This document shows positions 48,998-59,945 of a stretch of DNA of 64,000 bases, piece by piece. Numbering within the stretch: the stretch's first letter is position 1; each line of letters starts with the position of its first letter. A program made the position numbers and the translations under genes. Under the pieces are notes generated by a model. The model worked only from the letters and a program-made list of their open reading frames with translations. It was not told where the DNA came from and ran no database searches. This DNA is from Pseudomonas sp. AFG_SD02_1510_Pfu_092 (lineage in GTDB: Bacteria; Pseudomonadota; Gammaproteobacteria; Pseudomonadales; Pseudomonadaceae), in contig NZ_PUQD01000008.1 in the NCBI RefSeq assembly GCF_003331055.1, forward strand, positions 62,001-126,000, written 5' to 3'.

Positions 48998-49999
48998 ATG
49001 CTCAAACCCTTGCTACAAGGAATCGCCTTCATGGCCGCAGCGACAACCCTCCAGGCCGCCCCGATCGACCTGATCATCGACACCGACCCCGGCGCCGACG
49101 ATGTGGTCGCGCTGTTCCTGGCCATGGCTTCGCCCGACCAGCTGCACATTCGCGCCATCACCACCGTGGCCGGCAACGTGCGCCTGGAAAAAACCTCGCG
49201 CAACGCCCGCCTGGCCCGCGAATGGGCCGGCCGCGAAGACATCCCGGTGTACGCTGGCGCCGCTCGCCCGCTGGTGCGCAAGCCGATCTACGCCGCCGCC
49301 GTGCACGGCGAAGAAGGCCTCACCGGCATACAGGTGTACGAACCGAAAGCGCCGCTGGCCGCGGGTAATGCCGTGCAGTACCTGGTCGACACCCTCGGCG
49401 CCGCCAAGCCGCACAGCATCACCCTGGCCATGCTCGGGCCACAGACCAACCTGGCCCTGGCGCTGATCCAGCGCCCGGACATCGCCAAAGGCATCAAGGA
49501 AGTGGTGGTCATGGGTGGCGCGCATTTCAACGGCGGCAACATCACCCCGGTGGCGGAATTCAACCTCTACGCCGACCCGCATGCCGCCGAAGTGGTGCTG
49601 GCCAGCGGCGTGCAACTGACCTACCTGCCGCTGGACGTCACCCACAAGCTACTGACCAGCGAGGCCCGGCTCAAGCAGCTGGCCGCCGTTAACAACCAGG
49701 CCAGCAAGCGCGTGGTGGACATCCTCGACACCTATGTCACCCACGACATGGACCTGTACGGCATGCCGGGCGGCCCGGTGCACGATGCCAGTGTCATCGC
49801 CTACCTGCTAAAGCCCGAACTGTTCAGCGGCCGGCGCATTCACCTGAGCATCGACAGCCGCGAAGGCCCGACCTTGGGCCAGACCATTGCCGACTGGTAC
49901 GCTGTGCTCAAGCAGCCTGCCAACGTGCTGTGGGTAGAGCAGGGCGATGCCCAGGGGTTGTTCGACCTGCTCAGCGCCCGTTTGGCGCGATTGCAATAG
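48998..49999 (+). CDS. Exported nucleoside hydrolase
   Basis: 333 residues with a signal-like N-terminus (MLKPLLQGIAFMAAATTLQA). Calcium site DTDPGADDVVALFLAMASP is the hallmark of inosine-uridine-type nucleosidases, with TLAMLGPQTNLALAL and VVMGGAHFNGGNITPVAEFN. It releases ribose from nucleosides, and its position after rbsD ties it to ribose use. GGAGT precedes the ATG. Confidence 0.9.
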   Translation: MLKPLLQGIAFMAAATTLQAAPIDLIIDTDPGADDVVALFLAMASPDQLHIRAITTVAGNVRLEKTSRNARLAREWAGREDIPVYAGAARPLVRKPIYAAAVHGEEGLTGIQVYEPKAPLAAGNAVQYLVDTLGAAKPHSITLAMLGPQTNLALALIQRPDIAKGIKEVVVMGGAHFNGGNITPVAEFNLYADPHAAEVVLASGVQLTYLPLDVTHKLLTSEARLKQLAAVNNQASKRVVDILDTYVTHDMDLYGMPGGPVHDASVIAYLLKPELFSGRRIHLSIDSREGPTLGQTIADWYAVLKQPANVLWVEQGDAQGLFDLLSARLARLQ

Positions 50000-50183
50000 C
50001 CGGGTGCGGCGCGAAGCGTTCGAGCACCTGGTCGACGAAGCTGCGTGCCGCTTCGGCACCGCGATCACGCACCAGCAGGTCGATGGCAATCAATAGCAGC
50101 TCCTCCGGTGTGCCAGGGCTGTACGCGCTCTGGCCCTCGGCCCATTTGACCTTGATATCGGCATCGATGCTGTGGCTGCTCAT
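49971..50183 (-). CDS. Small hypothetical protein, convergent overlap with the nucleosidase
   Basis: 70 residues, MSSHSIDADIKVKWAEGQSA then a helical part LLLIAIDLLVRDRGAEAARSF. Its last codons overlap the nucleosidase end by 29 bp. No family recognised. Confidence 0.55.
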   Translation of the reverse strand: MSSHSIDADIKVKWAEGQSAYSPGTPEELLLIAIDLLVRDRGAEAARSFVDQVLERFAPHPAIAIAPNGR

Positions 50184-50397
50184 GAAAGGCTCTCGCTTGG
50201 GGCCCGGGACGATGGGGCGAACACCGGATCCTGGTGTGCGCAGGAGGCACTGTGCCTTCACTTCTGGAAGTAAATCATGAGATTGCCGGGCAAACCAAGC
50301 GCCTCGTCGGCGCAGCGGTAAAATTCGGTCACGATTGGCTTTCGCCCACGGCGCGCGGTTCAGGCAGACTTGTCCGGTTTTGCAACGATTCAGTAGT

Positions 50398-50421
50398 GGA
50401 ACTGTCGGATCAGACAGTTCC
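50398..50421. promoter_or_regulatory. Inverted repeat before the I78-like gene
   Basis: GGAACTGTC and GACAGTTCC separated by 6 nt, 23 bp before the start codon. It could be an operator or an mRNA hairpin near the ribosome-binding site. Confidence 0.4.
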
Positions 50422-50443
50422 CGGACCGATTTTAGGAGGCTTC

Positions 50444-50761
50444 ATGTTCCGTACCCGTGCTTACCTGGCAACCCTGGCGGTGGCTGCTGTCCTGGCTGGT
50501 TGCAGCACTGGTGGCAATTCTGCTGGCGACACCGCGTCAGCCGCGGCTGGCAATGATGGCCGCTGCGAGGCCAGCGGCGCCGATTTCGCCATTGGCAAAC
50601 CGGCCAGCGCCGAACTGCTGGAGCAGGCGCGCAAGGCCAGCGGTTCGCAGCTGGCACGCATTCTCAAGCCACACGATGTCGTGACCCTGGAGTACCGCTC
50701 CGAGCGCTTGAACCTGAATGTGGACGAGCAAGGCAAGGTGACCCGCGTCAACTGCGGTTGA
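50444..50761 (+). CDS. I78-family peptidase inhibitor-like lipoprotein
   Basis: 105 residues with lipobox VLAGC. The mature part RCEASGADFAIGKPAS, ARKASGSQLARILKPHDVVT, EYRSERLNLNVDEQGKVTRV ending NCG matches the I78 inhibitor fold. Such proteins block serine proteases in the periplasm. TTTAGGAGG precedes the ATG. Confidence 0.78.
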   Translation: MFRTRAYLATLAVAAVLAGCSTGGNSAGDTASAAAGNDGRCEASGADFAIGKPASAELLEQARKASGSQLARILKPHDVVTLEYRSERLNLNVDEQGKVTRVNCG

Positions 50762-50772
50762 TACACGGTCCT

Positions 50773-50889
50773 TGTGGGAGCGGCCTTGCGTCGCGAAAGG
50801 GCCGCAGAGCGGCCCCGGCAATACAGGCTGCGGAGCTGAAACCCTGGGGCCGCTTCGCGCCCCTTTCGCGACACGAGGCCGCTCCCACA
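50773..50889. repeat. Paired REP palindrome
   Basis: TGTGGGAGCGGCCTTGCGTC and a related inverted form; between the I78-like gene and the cold-shock gene. Confidence 0.72.
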
Positions 50890-50938
50890 AAAAACCGCGC
50901 CGCCTGGGCCAGCTCCGTCGGCCCATGTAAACACCCAT

Positions 50939-50968
50939 AAAAAAACCCGCCACGAGGGCGGGTTTTTT
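50939..50968 (-). terminator. Terminator of the cold-shock gene
   Basis: AAAAAACCCGCC / GGGCGGGTTTTTT with a 4-nt loop; symmetrical, so it may act in both directions. Confidence 0.9.
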
Positions 50969-50981
50969 ACAGCTATCCGAA

Positions 50982-51194
50982 TTACTCCGGACGAACCTGT
51001 GCAGCCTGCATGCCCTTCTGGCCGCGCTCGGCGACGAAGGAAACAGTCTGGCCTTCTTTCAGGCTCTTGAAGCCGTCGGATTCGATGGCCTTGAAGTGAA
51101 CGAACAGGTCGTCGCCGCCGCCTGCTGGGGTGATGAAGCCGTAGCCTTTCTCATCATTGAACCATTTGACGGTGCCTTGTTGGCGATTGGACAT
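50982..51194 (-). CDS. Cold-shock protein of the CspA family
   Basis: 70 residues. RNP1 EKGYGFITP and RNP2 LFVHFKAI mark the nucleic-acid-binding CSD. Such proteins melt RNA structure; whether it is cold-induced cannot be told from the sequence. Confidence 0.95.
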   Translation of the reverse strand: MSNRQQGTVKWFNDEKGYGFITPAGGGDDLFVHFKAIESDGFKSLKEGQTVSFVAERGQKGMQAAQVRPE

Positions 51195-51356
51195 GGGTGA
51201 ATCTCCAGAACATTTAGTTTTTTCAGTGGTGCAATGCGGCCGAGGCTACGGAGCACGGAACACATCATAGTCTAATTCTGCGCATCTAGCGCCTTTTACC
51301 TTCGCAGGATCTTGATCCATCTCAAAGAATGGCCAGCCCGCGTCGGCTTCAACGTT

Positions 51357-51662
51357 TCAGCTTTTCGGTGCGCAGGCTTGCTTCACCACGGTTTGCGCTT
51401 TCTGCATCAGCTTGGCGTCAACGCCATCGTTGCTGTCCAGGTCGGCGATCTCCGCGTCGGTGAAATTCTTTTTGATGGCTTGGGCACCGCAATCGCAGTG
51501 CTTTTTCGCGGTCGCGGCGTCAACGCCTTGGCCGCTGGCCACCTGGGTGCACTGGGTCATGTAGGCGGCCTCCTTCCCGGCTGGGAAGTTGCCAGCGTTC
51601 GCAGCCACAGGCAGCAGCAGGGCGCCGGCGGCCGCCAGGGCCAGAAGAGACGGAACTCGCAT
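51357..51662 (-). CDS. Secreted hypothetical protein with cysteines
   Basis: 101 residues. Signal peptide (MRVPSLLALAAAGALLLPVAANA), then four cysteines in MTQCTQVASG, KKHCDCGAQAI and VVKQACAPKS, and an acidic helix FTDAEIADLDSNDG. AAGGAG precedes the ATG. Unknown role; disulfide-stabilised helical envelope protein. Confidence 0.75.
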   Translation of the reverse strand: MRVPSLLALAAAGALLLPVAANAGNFPAGKEAAYMTQCTQVASGQGVDAATAKKHCDCGAQAIKKNFTDAEIADLDSNDGVDAKLMQKAQTVVKQACAPKS

Positions 51663-51873
51663 AACCAGTTACTCCTTGGGTCAGGTCTCATCAAGAGTAG
51701 GTTGCTTCCCAAAGTCTGATAGGAATTTTTCCGCGTTAGTTCACCCAAAGGCTGTAATTTCCAAATATTTCTGCGGCCGCGCAACCTGCGTGCTAGCATG
51801 CCCGGCTTGTGGTCGCGCCGTTGCGCGCCGCAGCTATCTTTTTTCTCCCCAGTCACTCTGGTTCGTCCCTCGC

Positions 51874-51978
51874 AAGCCGAAAGGCTTCTGCCACTGTGAG
51901 GCAGGCTTCCTGTGCAGGAAGGCAGGGCGGATCTTGTACTGGCTCATCCCAACCCACGTGACCTTTGGTAGGGGTCAC
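51874..51978 (+). promoter_or_regulatory. Structured leader of thrS
   Basis: Three adjoining hairpins: AAGCC-GAAA-GGCTT (51874-51887), CTGCC / GGCAG (51888-51904), CTTCCT / AGGAAG (51906-51921), then GTGACC / GGTCAC (51958-51978) just before the ribosome-binding site. E. coli thrS is controlled by ThrRS binding tRNA-like arms in its leader; whether these hairpins do the same is unknown. The rest of 51663-51997 shows no gene. Confidence 0.5.
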
Positions 51979-51997
51979 CACTAGGAGAGGAGGCGCC

Positions 51998-53920
51998 ATG
52001 CCCGTTATTACTCTTCCCGATGGCAGTCAGCGTTCGTTCGATCATGCCGTGTCCGTAGCCGAAGTCGCCGCTTCCATCGGCGCCGGCCTGGCCAAGGCCA
52101 CCGTGGCCGGCAAGGTCGATGGCAAACTGGTCGATGCCTGCGACCTGATCAGCCACGACGCCACCCTGCAGATCATCACCCCTAAAGATGAAGAGGGACT
52201 GGAGATCATCCGTCACTCGTGCGCCCACCTGGTCGGCCACGCGGTGAAACAGCTGTACCCGACCGCCAAGATGGTGATCGGCCCGGTCATCGACGAAGGC
52301 TTCTATTACGACATCGCCTACGAGCGCCCCTTCACCCCTGAAGACATGGCCGCCATCGAAAAGCGCATGATGGAGTTGATCGACAAAGACTACGACGTGG
52401 TCAAGAAGATGACCCCGCGCGCCGAAGTCATCGAGGTGTTCAGCGCCCGTGGCGAAGACTACAAGCTGCGCCTGGTCGAAGACATGCCGGACGAGCAGGC
52501 CATGGGCCTGTACTACCACGAAGAATACGTCGACATGTGCCGTGGTCCGCACGTGCCGAACACCCGCTTCCTCAAGGCGTTCAAGCTGACCAAGCTGTCC
52601 GGCGCCTACTGGCGCGGTGATGCCAAGAACGAACAGCTGCAACGCGTGTACGGCACCGCCTGGGCCGACAAGAAGCAGCTGGCGGCGTACATCCAGCGCA
52701 TCGAAGAAGCGGAAAAGCGCGACCACCGCAAGATCGGCAAGCAGCTCGACCTGTTCCACCTGCAGGAGGAAGCGCCGGGCATGGTGTTCTGGCACGCCAA
52801 CGGCTGGACCGTGTACCAGGTGCTCGAGCAGTACATGCGCCAGGTTCAGCGCGTCAACGGCTACCAGGAAATCAAGACCCCGCAGGTTGTCGACCGCATT
52901 CTCTGGGAGCGCTCCGGCCACTGGTCCAACTACGCCGAGAACATGTTCACCACATCGTCGGAAAGCCGTGACTACGCGGTAAAGCCGATGAACTGCCCGT
53001 GCCACGTGCAGGTGTTCAACCAGGGCCTGAAAAGCTACCGCGACCTGCCGCTGCGCCTGGCCGAATTCGGTGCCTGCCACCGTAATGAGCCGTCCGGCGC
53101 GCTGCACGGCATCATGCGCGTGCGTGGCTTTGTGCAGGACGACGCGCATATCTTCTGCACCGAAGAACAGGTGAAGAAAGAAGCCGCCGACTTCATCAAG
53201 CTGACCCTGGATGTGTACAAGGACTTCGGCTTCAGCGACATCGCCATGAAGCTGTCGACCCGCCCGGCCAAGCGCGTGGGTTCCGAAGAGCTGTGGGACC
53301 GTGCCGAAGGCGCACTGGCCGACGCCCTGAACGAATCGGGCCTGGAATGGGAATACCAGCCGGGCGAGGGTGCCTTCTACGGGCCGAAGATCGAGTTCAC
53401 CCTGCGCGACTGCCTCGGCCGTAACTGGCAGTGCGGTACCCTGCAGTACGACCCGAACCTGCCAGAACGCCTGGATGCCAGCTATATCGCCGAAGATAAC
53501 AGCCGAGTTCGCCCGGTCATGCTGCACCGCGCCATTCTCGGTTCGTTCGAACGCTTCATCGGTATGCTGATCGAGCACTACGCCGGTGTGTTCCCGGCCT
53601 GGCTGGCACCGACCCAGGCCGTGATCATGAACATCACCGACAAGCAGGCCGATTTCGCCCTCGAGGTGGAAAATACCCTGAACGGTAGCGGTTTCCGTGC
53701 CAAGTCGGACTTGAGAAATGAGAAGATCGGCTTTAAAATCCGCGAGCATACTTTGCTCAAGGTCCCGTACCTTTTGGTTATAGGGGATCGCGAAGTCGAA
53801 ACACGAACCGTCGCTGTGCGTACTCGCGAAGGCGCAGACCTGGGCTCCATGCCCGTCGCCCAGTTCGCTGAGCTCCTGACACAAGCGGTTTCCCGGCGTG
53901 GACGCCAAGAATCGGAGTAA
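51998..53920 (+). CDS. thrS: Threonyl-tRNA synthetase ThrS
   Basis: 640 residues. N-terminal TGS domain, editing domain with [16 protein letters not shown] (51-110 and onward), class II catalytic core with [32 protein letters not shown] (motif 2) and [20 protein letters not shown] (motif 3), and an anticodon-binding domain. Charges tRNA-Thr. GGAGAGGAGG precedes the ATG at 51998. Confidence 0.96.
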   Translation: MPVITLPDGSQRSFDHAVSVAEVAASIGAGLAKATVAGKVDGKLVDACDLISHDATLQIITPKDEEGLEIIRHSCAHLVGHAVKQLYPTAKMVIGPVIDEGFYYDIAYERPFTPEDMAAIEKRMMELIDKDYDVVKKMTPRAEVIEVFSARGEDYKLRLVEDMPDEQAMGLYYHEEYVDMCRGPHVPNTRFLKAFKLTKLSGAYWRGDAKNEQLQRVYGTAWADKKQLAAYIQRIEEAEKRDHRKIGKQLDLFHLQEEAPGMVFWHANGWTVYQVLEQYMRQVQRVNGYQEIKTPQVVDRILWERSGHWSNYAENMFTTSSESRDYAVKPMNCPCHVQVFNQGLKSYRDLPLRLAEFGACHRNEPSGALHGIMRVRGFVQDDAHIFCTEEQVKKEAADFIKLTLDVYKDFGFSDIAMKLSTRPAKRVGSEELWDRAEGALADALNESGLEWEYQPGEGAFYGPKIEFTLRDCLGRNWQCGTLQYDPNLPERLDASYIAEDNSRVRPVMLHRAILGSFERFIGMLIEHYAGVFPAWLAPTQAVIMNITDKQADFALEVENTLNGSGFRAKSDLRNEKIGFKIREHTLLKVPYLLVIGDREVETRTVAVRTREGADLGSMPVAQFAELLTQAVSRRGRQESE

Positions 53921-53925
53921 TGACT

Positions 53926-54471
53926 ATTAAGCGTGAAATGAGAAACGATAAGCGTGCTGTACCGAAGGCCCCGATCAACGAGAATATCTCGGCCCGCGAG
54001 GTTCGGTTAATTGGCGCTGATGGCGAGCAGGTTGGCATCGTCTCGATTGATGAAGCGCTTCGTATCGCTGAAGAAGCGAAGCTGGATCTGGTGGAGATCT
54101 CTGCAGACGCGGTACCGCCTGTCTGCAAGGTGATGGACTACGGCAAGCACCTCTTCGAGAAGAAGAAGCAGGCCAACGAAGCCAAGAAGAACCAGAAGCA
54201 GATCCAGATCAAAGAAATCAAGTTTCGTCCAGGGACGGAAGAAGGGGATTACCAGGTAAAACTACGCAACCTGGTACGTTTCCTTACCGATGGGGACAAG
54301 GCCAAGATCTCTCTGAGATTCCGTGGCCGTGAGATGGCCCACCAGGAGCTGGGCATGGAACTGTTGAAGCGGGTCGAAGCTGACCTCGCCGAATACGGCT
54401 CCGTTGAGCAGCATCCGAAGATGGAAGGACGCCAGCTTATGATGGTCATCGCCCCCAAAAAGAAGAAGTAA
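53926..54471 (+). CDS. infC: Translation initiation factor IF-3 (InfC)
   Basis: 181 residues from the proposed AUU start. Conserved IF-3 blocks: [55 protein letters not shown] and [18 protein letters not shown] at 53914-53917 is eight bases before ATT at 53926, but only two bases before the ATG at 53920 that overlaps the thrS stop. In many bacteria infC uses AUU so that IF-3 limits its own synthesis. The ATG-started version would have 183 residues. Confidence 0.93.
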   Translation: MKREMRNDKRAVPKAPINENISAREVRLIGADGEQVGIVSIDEALRIAEEAKLDLVEISADAVPPVCKVMDYGKHLFEKKKQANEAKKNQKQIQIKEIKFRPGTEEGDYQVKLRNLVRFLTDGDKAKISLRFRGREMAHQELGMELLKRVEADLAEYGSVEQHPKMEGRQLMMVIAPKKKK

Positions 54472-54533
54472 TCTCCCGGGCACGGCAGGCCTGATGATTA
54501 TTGTGTAATTTTTATCGAATGCGGAGTTCCAAC

Positions 54534-54728
54534 ATGCCAAAAATGAAAACCAAGAGCGGTGCTGCGAAGCGCTTCCTGAAGACCGCTTCCGGCTTCAAGC
54601 ACAAGCACGCTTTCAAGAGCCACATCCTGACCAAAATGTCGACCAAGCGTAAGCGTCAACTGCGCGGTGCCAGCCTGCTGCACCCGTCTGACGTGGCAAA
54701 AGTCGAGCGCATGCTGCGCGTACGTTAA
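54534..54728 (+). CDS. rpmI: Ribosomal protein L35 (RpmI)
   Basis: 64 residues, [20 protein letters not shown] at the start and [20 protein letters not shown] later, highly basic, standard bacterial L35. Part of the infC operon. Confidence 0.96.
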   Translation: MPKMKTKSGAAKRFLKTASGFKHKHAFKSHILTKMSTKRKRQLRGASLLHPSDVAKVERMLRVR

Positions 54729-54755
54729 TTCTGGTTTAGATAGAGGAAGTTACTC

Positions 54756-55112
54756 ATGGCTCGTGTTAAGCGTGGCGTCATCGCTCGTAAGCGTCACAAG
54801 AAAATTCTGAAACTGGCTAAAGGCTACTACGGTGCACGCTCGCGCGTATTCCGCGTTGCCAAGCAGGCTGTCATCAAGGCAGGTCAATATGCCTACCGTG
54901 ACCGTCGTCAGAAGAAGCGTCAGTTCCGCGCACTGTGGATCGCTCGTATCAACGCCGGTGCCCGCACCAACGGTCTGTCCTACAGCCGTCTGATTGCTGG
55001 CCTGAAAAAGGCTTCGATCGAAATCGACCGTAAGGTTCTGGCCGATCTGGCAGTGAACGAAAAAGCGGCGTTTGCTGCGATTGTCGAGAAAGCTAAAGCC
55101 GTTCTGGCTTAA
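54756..55112 (+). CDS. rplT: Ribosomal protein L20 (RplT)
   Basis: 118 residues, [20 protein letters not shown] and [20 protein letters not shown], standard bacterial L20, which also represses its operon in E. coli. Followed by a strong hairpin. Confidence 0.97.
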   Translation: MARVKRGVIARKRHKKILKLAKGYYGARSRVFRVAKQAVIKAGQYAYRDRRQKKRQFRALWIARINAGARTNGLSYSRLIAGLKKASIEIDRKVLADLAVNEKAAFAAIVEKAKAVLA

Positions 55113-55158
55113 GTACCCGCGACAATCACCCGGCGGCGCTAGCGCCGTCGGGCATTGA

Positions 55159-56238
<1,080 letters not shown>

Positions 56239-56268
56239 GCCAATCGACGCAACCTCTAGGAGAACAGC

Positions 56269-58650
56269 ATGAAATTCAGTGAACAGTGGCTGCGCGGTTG
56301 GGTAAACCCGCAAGTCTCCCGTGACGAACTGGTCGCCCGCCTGTCCATGGCCGGCCTTGAAGTCGACAGCGTTACCCCCGCTGCCGGCCAGTTCAGCGGC
56401 ATCGTCGTGGGCGAAATCCTCGCCACCGAACAACACCCGGACGCCGACAAGCTGCGCGTGTGCCAGGTCAGCAACGGCCAGGAAACCTTCCAGGTCGTCT
56501 GTGGCGCGCCCAACGCCCGCCCAGGCATCAAGATCCCGTTCGCCATGATCGGCGCCGAACTGCCTGGCGACTTCAAGATCAAGAAGGCCAAGCTGCGTGG
56601 CGTCGAGTCCTTCGGCATGCTGTGCTCGGCGGCCGAGCTGCAGATCAGCGAAGAGAACGACGGCCTGCTGGAACTGGCTGCCGACGCCCCGGTTGGCCAG
56701 GACATTCGCCAGTACCTGAGCCTGGACGACGCCAGCATCGAAATCGGCCTGACCCCGAACCGCGGCGACTGCCTGTCGATCGCCGGCCTGGCCCGCGACG
56801 TCAGCGCCCTGTACGACACCCCGGTCACCCGCCCGGTAGTGCCAGCCGTAGCACCTGCGCATGACGAAGTGCGCCCGGTCGAAGTCAGCGCCCCGGCTGC
56901 CTGCCCGCGCTACCTGGGCCGCGTCATCCGCAACGTCGACCTGAGCAAGCCGACCCCGCTGTGGATGGTCGAACGCCTGCGCCGCAGCGACGTGCGCAGC
57001 ATCGACGCCGCCGTCGACATCACCAACTACGTGATGCTTGAACTCGGCCAGCCGATGCACGCCTTCGACCTCGCGGAAATCAACGGCGGCATCCGCGTAC
57101 GCATGGCTGAAGAGGGCGAAAAGCTCGTCCTGCTCGACGGCCAGGAAGTGGCCCTGCGCGCCGACACCCTGGTCATCGCCGACCACACCCGCGCCTTGGC
57201 CATTGCCGGCGTCATGGGTGGCGAGCACAGCGGTGTGAACACCGAAAAAACCCGCGACCTGTTCCTTGAAAGCGCGTTCTTCGAGCCGATTTCCGTCGCC
57301 GGTAAAGCCCGTTCCTACGGCCTGCACACCGACGCCTCGCACCGCTACGAGCGCGGGGTCGATTCGCAGCTGGCCCGCGAAGCCATGGAGCGCGCCACCC
57401 AGCTGCTGCTGGACATCGTCGGCGGCGAGGCCGGCCCGATCGTCGAAGCTGTCAGCGAACAGCACCTGCCGCAGGTGGCCCCGGTCACCCTGCGCGCCGA
57501 ACGCATCACCCAGATGCTCGGCATGCAAATGGACCCAGCCCAGGTCGAGCAGTTGCTCAACGCTCTGGAACTGACCACGACTCGTAACGGGGAAGGGCAG
57601 TGGACCGTCAGCGTCCCAAGCCACCGCTTCGACATCAGCCTGGAAGTGGACCTGATCGAAGAGTTGGCCCGCCTGTACGGCTACAACAACCTGCCGGTTC
57701 GCTACCCGCAAGCGCGCCTGGCGCCACAGGGCAAGCCGGAAACCCGCGGTGACCTGCCGACCCTGCGCCGCCTGCTGGTTGCCCGCGGCTATCAGGAAGC
57801 CATCACCTACAGCTTCATCGACCCGAAACTGTTCGAACTGTTCAGCCCGGGCGTAGAGCCGCTGCTGCTGGCCAACCCCATCTCCAGCGACATGGCCGCC
57901 ATGCGCGCCTCGCTGTGGCCGGGCCTGGTCAAGGCACTGCAGCACAACCTGAACCGCCAGCAAGACCGCGTGCGCCTGTTCGAAAGCGGCCTGCGCTTCG
58001 TCGGCCAGCTCGGCGACCTGCAGCAGCAGCCGATGATCGCCGGCGTAGTCACCGGCAGCCGCCTGCCAGAAGGCTGGGCCAACGGCCGCGACGGCGTCGA
58101 TTTCTTCGACGTCAAGGCTGATGTGGAAGCCCTGCTGGGCTACTCCGGCGCCCTGAGCGACTTCACCTTCAGCGCCGGCAAGCACCCAGCCCTGCACCCA
58201 GGCCAGACCGCCGCCATCGAACGTGACGGCAAACTGGTCGGCTACCTTGGCGCCATCCACCCAGAGCTGGCCAAAGCCTTGGGCCTGGATCGCCCGGTGT
58301 TCCTGTTCGAGCTGGTACTGGGTGATGTGGTCGAAGGCCGCCTGCCGAAATTCAGCGAACTGTCCAAGTTCCCGGAAACCCGTCGTGACCTGGCTTTGAT
58401 CGCAGGACGTGATGTAGCTTCTAGCGCGGTGCTTGAATTAATTCGTGACAATGCAGGCGAATGGCTCACAGACCTCAGGCTGTTTGATGTGTACCAAGGT
58501 AAAGGCATTGATCCAGATAGAAAAAGCCTCGCCGTTGGCTTGACCTGGCAGCATCCATCGCGCACTCTTAACGACGATGAGGTGAACACTACCCTGCAAA
58601 ACATCCTCACCTCGCTCGAACAAAGGTTGAACACCACGTTAAGGAAATAA
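56269..58650 (+). CDS. pheT: Phenylalanyl-tRNA synthetase beta subunit (PheT)
   Basis: 793 residues. N-terminal tRNA-binding OB domain ([19 protein letters not shown]), B3/B4 editing domain, B5, catalytic-like domain and a C-terminal ferredoxin-fold anticodon domain ([18 protein letters not shown]). The Phe-specific editing and tRNA-binding subunit. Four bases lie between its stop and the ihfA start. Confidence 0.96.
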
Positions 58651-58654
58651 CGGC

Positions 58655-58957
58655 ATGGGTGCTCTGACGAAAGCTGAGATGGCCGAAAGGCTGTACGAGG
58701 AGCTGGGGCTTAACAAGCGTGAGGCCAAGGAGCTGGTCGAGCTGTTTTTCGAAGAAATTCGGCACGCACTTGAAGAGAACGAGCAGGTCAAGCTGTCCGG
58801 TTTCGGCAACTTCGACCTTCGCGACAAACGCCAGCGGCCGGGCCGCAACCCCAAGACCGGGGAAGAAATCCCGATTACCGCACGGCGCGTCGTCACCTTT
58901 CGTCCAGGGCAGAAGTTGAAGGCCCGGGTTGAGGCCTATGCTGGAACCAAGCCATAA
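58655..58957 (+). CDS. ihfA: Integration host factor alpha subunit (IhfA)
   Basis: 100 residues. HU/IHF fold: [20 protein letters not shown] at the N-terminus, [20 protein letters not shown] with the DNA-intercalating beta-arm and Pro. Bends DNA together with IhfB. Confidence 0.96.
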
Positions 58958-59294
58958 CGACGAACTGCCCCCTATACCGGGCAAAAGGTACTTCACCATC
59001 GGTGAGGTGAGTGAGCTTTGTGCGGTAAAACCGCACGTGCTGCGGTATTGGGAGCAGGAGTTCGATCAGCTCAATCCCGTGAAGCGGCGGGGCAACCGGC
59101 GGTATTATCAGCGGCAGGATGTGCTGATGATTCGCCAGATTCGCGCGCTGCTTTATGACCAGGGGTTCACCATTGGCGGGGCGCGGTTGCGGCTTTCCAG
59201 TGATGAAGCCAAGGATGAGTCGAGCCAGTACAAGCAGCTGATTCGGCAGATGATTGTCGAGTTGGAGGATGTGTTGGTGGTGTTGAAGAAGTGA
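58938..59294 (+). CDS. MerR-family regulator downstream of ihfA
   Basis: 118 residues starting at an ATG within the end of ihfA (20-bp overlap). MerR helix-turn-helix [20 protein letters not shown] and [20 protein letters not shown], then a dimerisation helix. The same gene order is common in gammaproteobacteria; its effector and targets are unknown. No metal-binding cysteines are present. Confidence 0.87.
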
Positions 59295-59406
59295 GCTGGT
59301 TTGCTGGTGAATGAAAATTTTTCGAGAAAAAGCTTTCATTTATCAGGAGGTTAGGGTACATTCTTCAACGTTCCCGGTAGCATTGGGAACATGCTTCAAG
59401 CCCAGT

Positions 59407-59483
59407 CGGGGCGTAGCGCAGCCCGGTAGCGCACTTGCATGGGGTGCAAGGGGTCGAGTGTTCGAATCACTCCGTCCCGACCA
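59407..59483 (+). tRNA. tRNA-Pro (GGG)
   Basis: 77 nt. Acceptor CGGGGCG / CGTCCCG, anticodon GGG in ATGGGGT, encoded CCA. Marks the boundary of the accessory region to the right. Confidence 0.95.
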
Positions 59484-59494
59484 TTATTGAAACG

Positions 59495-59523
59495 AAAAAG
59501 CCACCTTCGGGTGGCTTTTTTTG
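59495..59523 (+). terminator. Terminator of tRNA-Pro
   Basis: AAAAAGCCACC / GGTGGCTTTTT with a short TTCG-type loop and continuing T residues. Confidence 0.9.
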
Positions 59524-59945
59524 TGCTCGATAAACAGGCATATGTTTCGCTGCTAAACATCTCCTCAAGCTCATTTCTAAATGGCGAATTCAGTTCGTTT
59601 ATTTATTCCCGAAAGCTATTAAAAGTCTTCGATTTCTAAGCGATTCCGCGCGCAATGTCACATTGACATCTTTGAAGCTTTTGGTTACTTATAGAGATCA
59701 ATTGTCACGCATCTGCGACGGCCTTATTTTGTGGTAGAGCTTGAGTTTTTTGTTGTGCTGATCTGTTGACATCTCGTTCGGTCTGGCTTCATTAAAAATT
59801 GCTATATTTATTTTGCCGGCGGGTCGCTTGTGTGACGCGGGCATTTGATTCTCGTTAATAAGTCGCTCTGGCGATTGCTTCGTCGCCGGGGGGCATTGCT
59901 GTATTGCTCGCTTTGTTTGTCTTGATAAGGATGTGAGGGAAACTT
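59524..59945. other. AT-rich non-coding region at the start of the accessory segment
   Basis: No gene is supported. Base composition changes visibly compared with the flanking core. Promoters for the PLD gene are expected here (several TATA-like stretches) but I cannot choose one. No integrase and no repeat of the tRNA 3' end were recognised. Confidence 0.6.

Noticed and set aside
51888-51921. Cobalamin riboswitch, suggested by GCCACTGTGA in the thrS leader
   Set aside because: The rest of the riboswitch core (GGTGAAA-type and B12-box elements) is absent and the gene is not B12-related.
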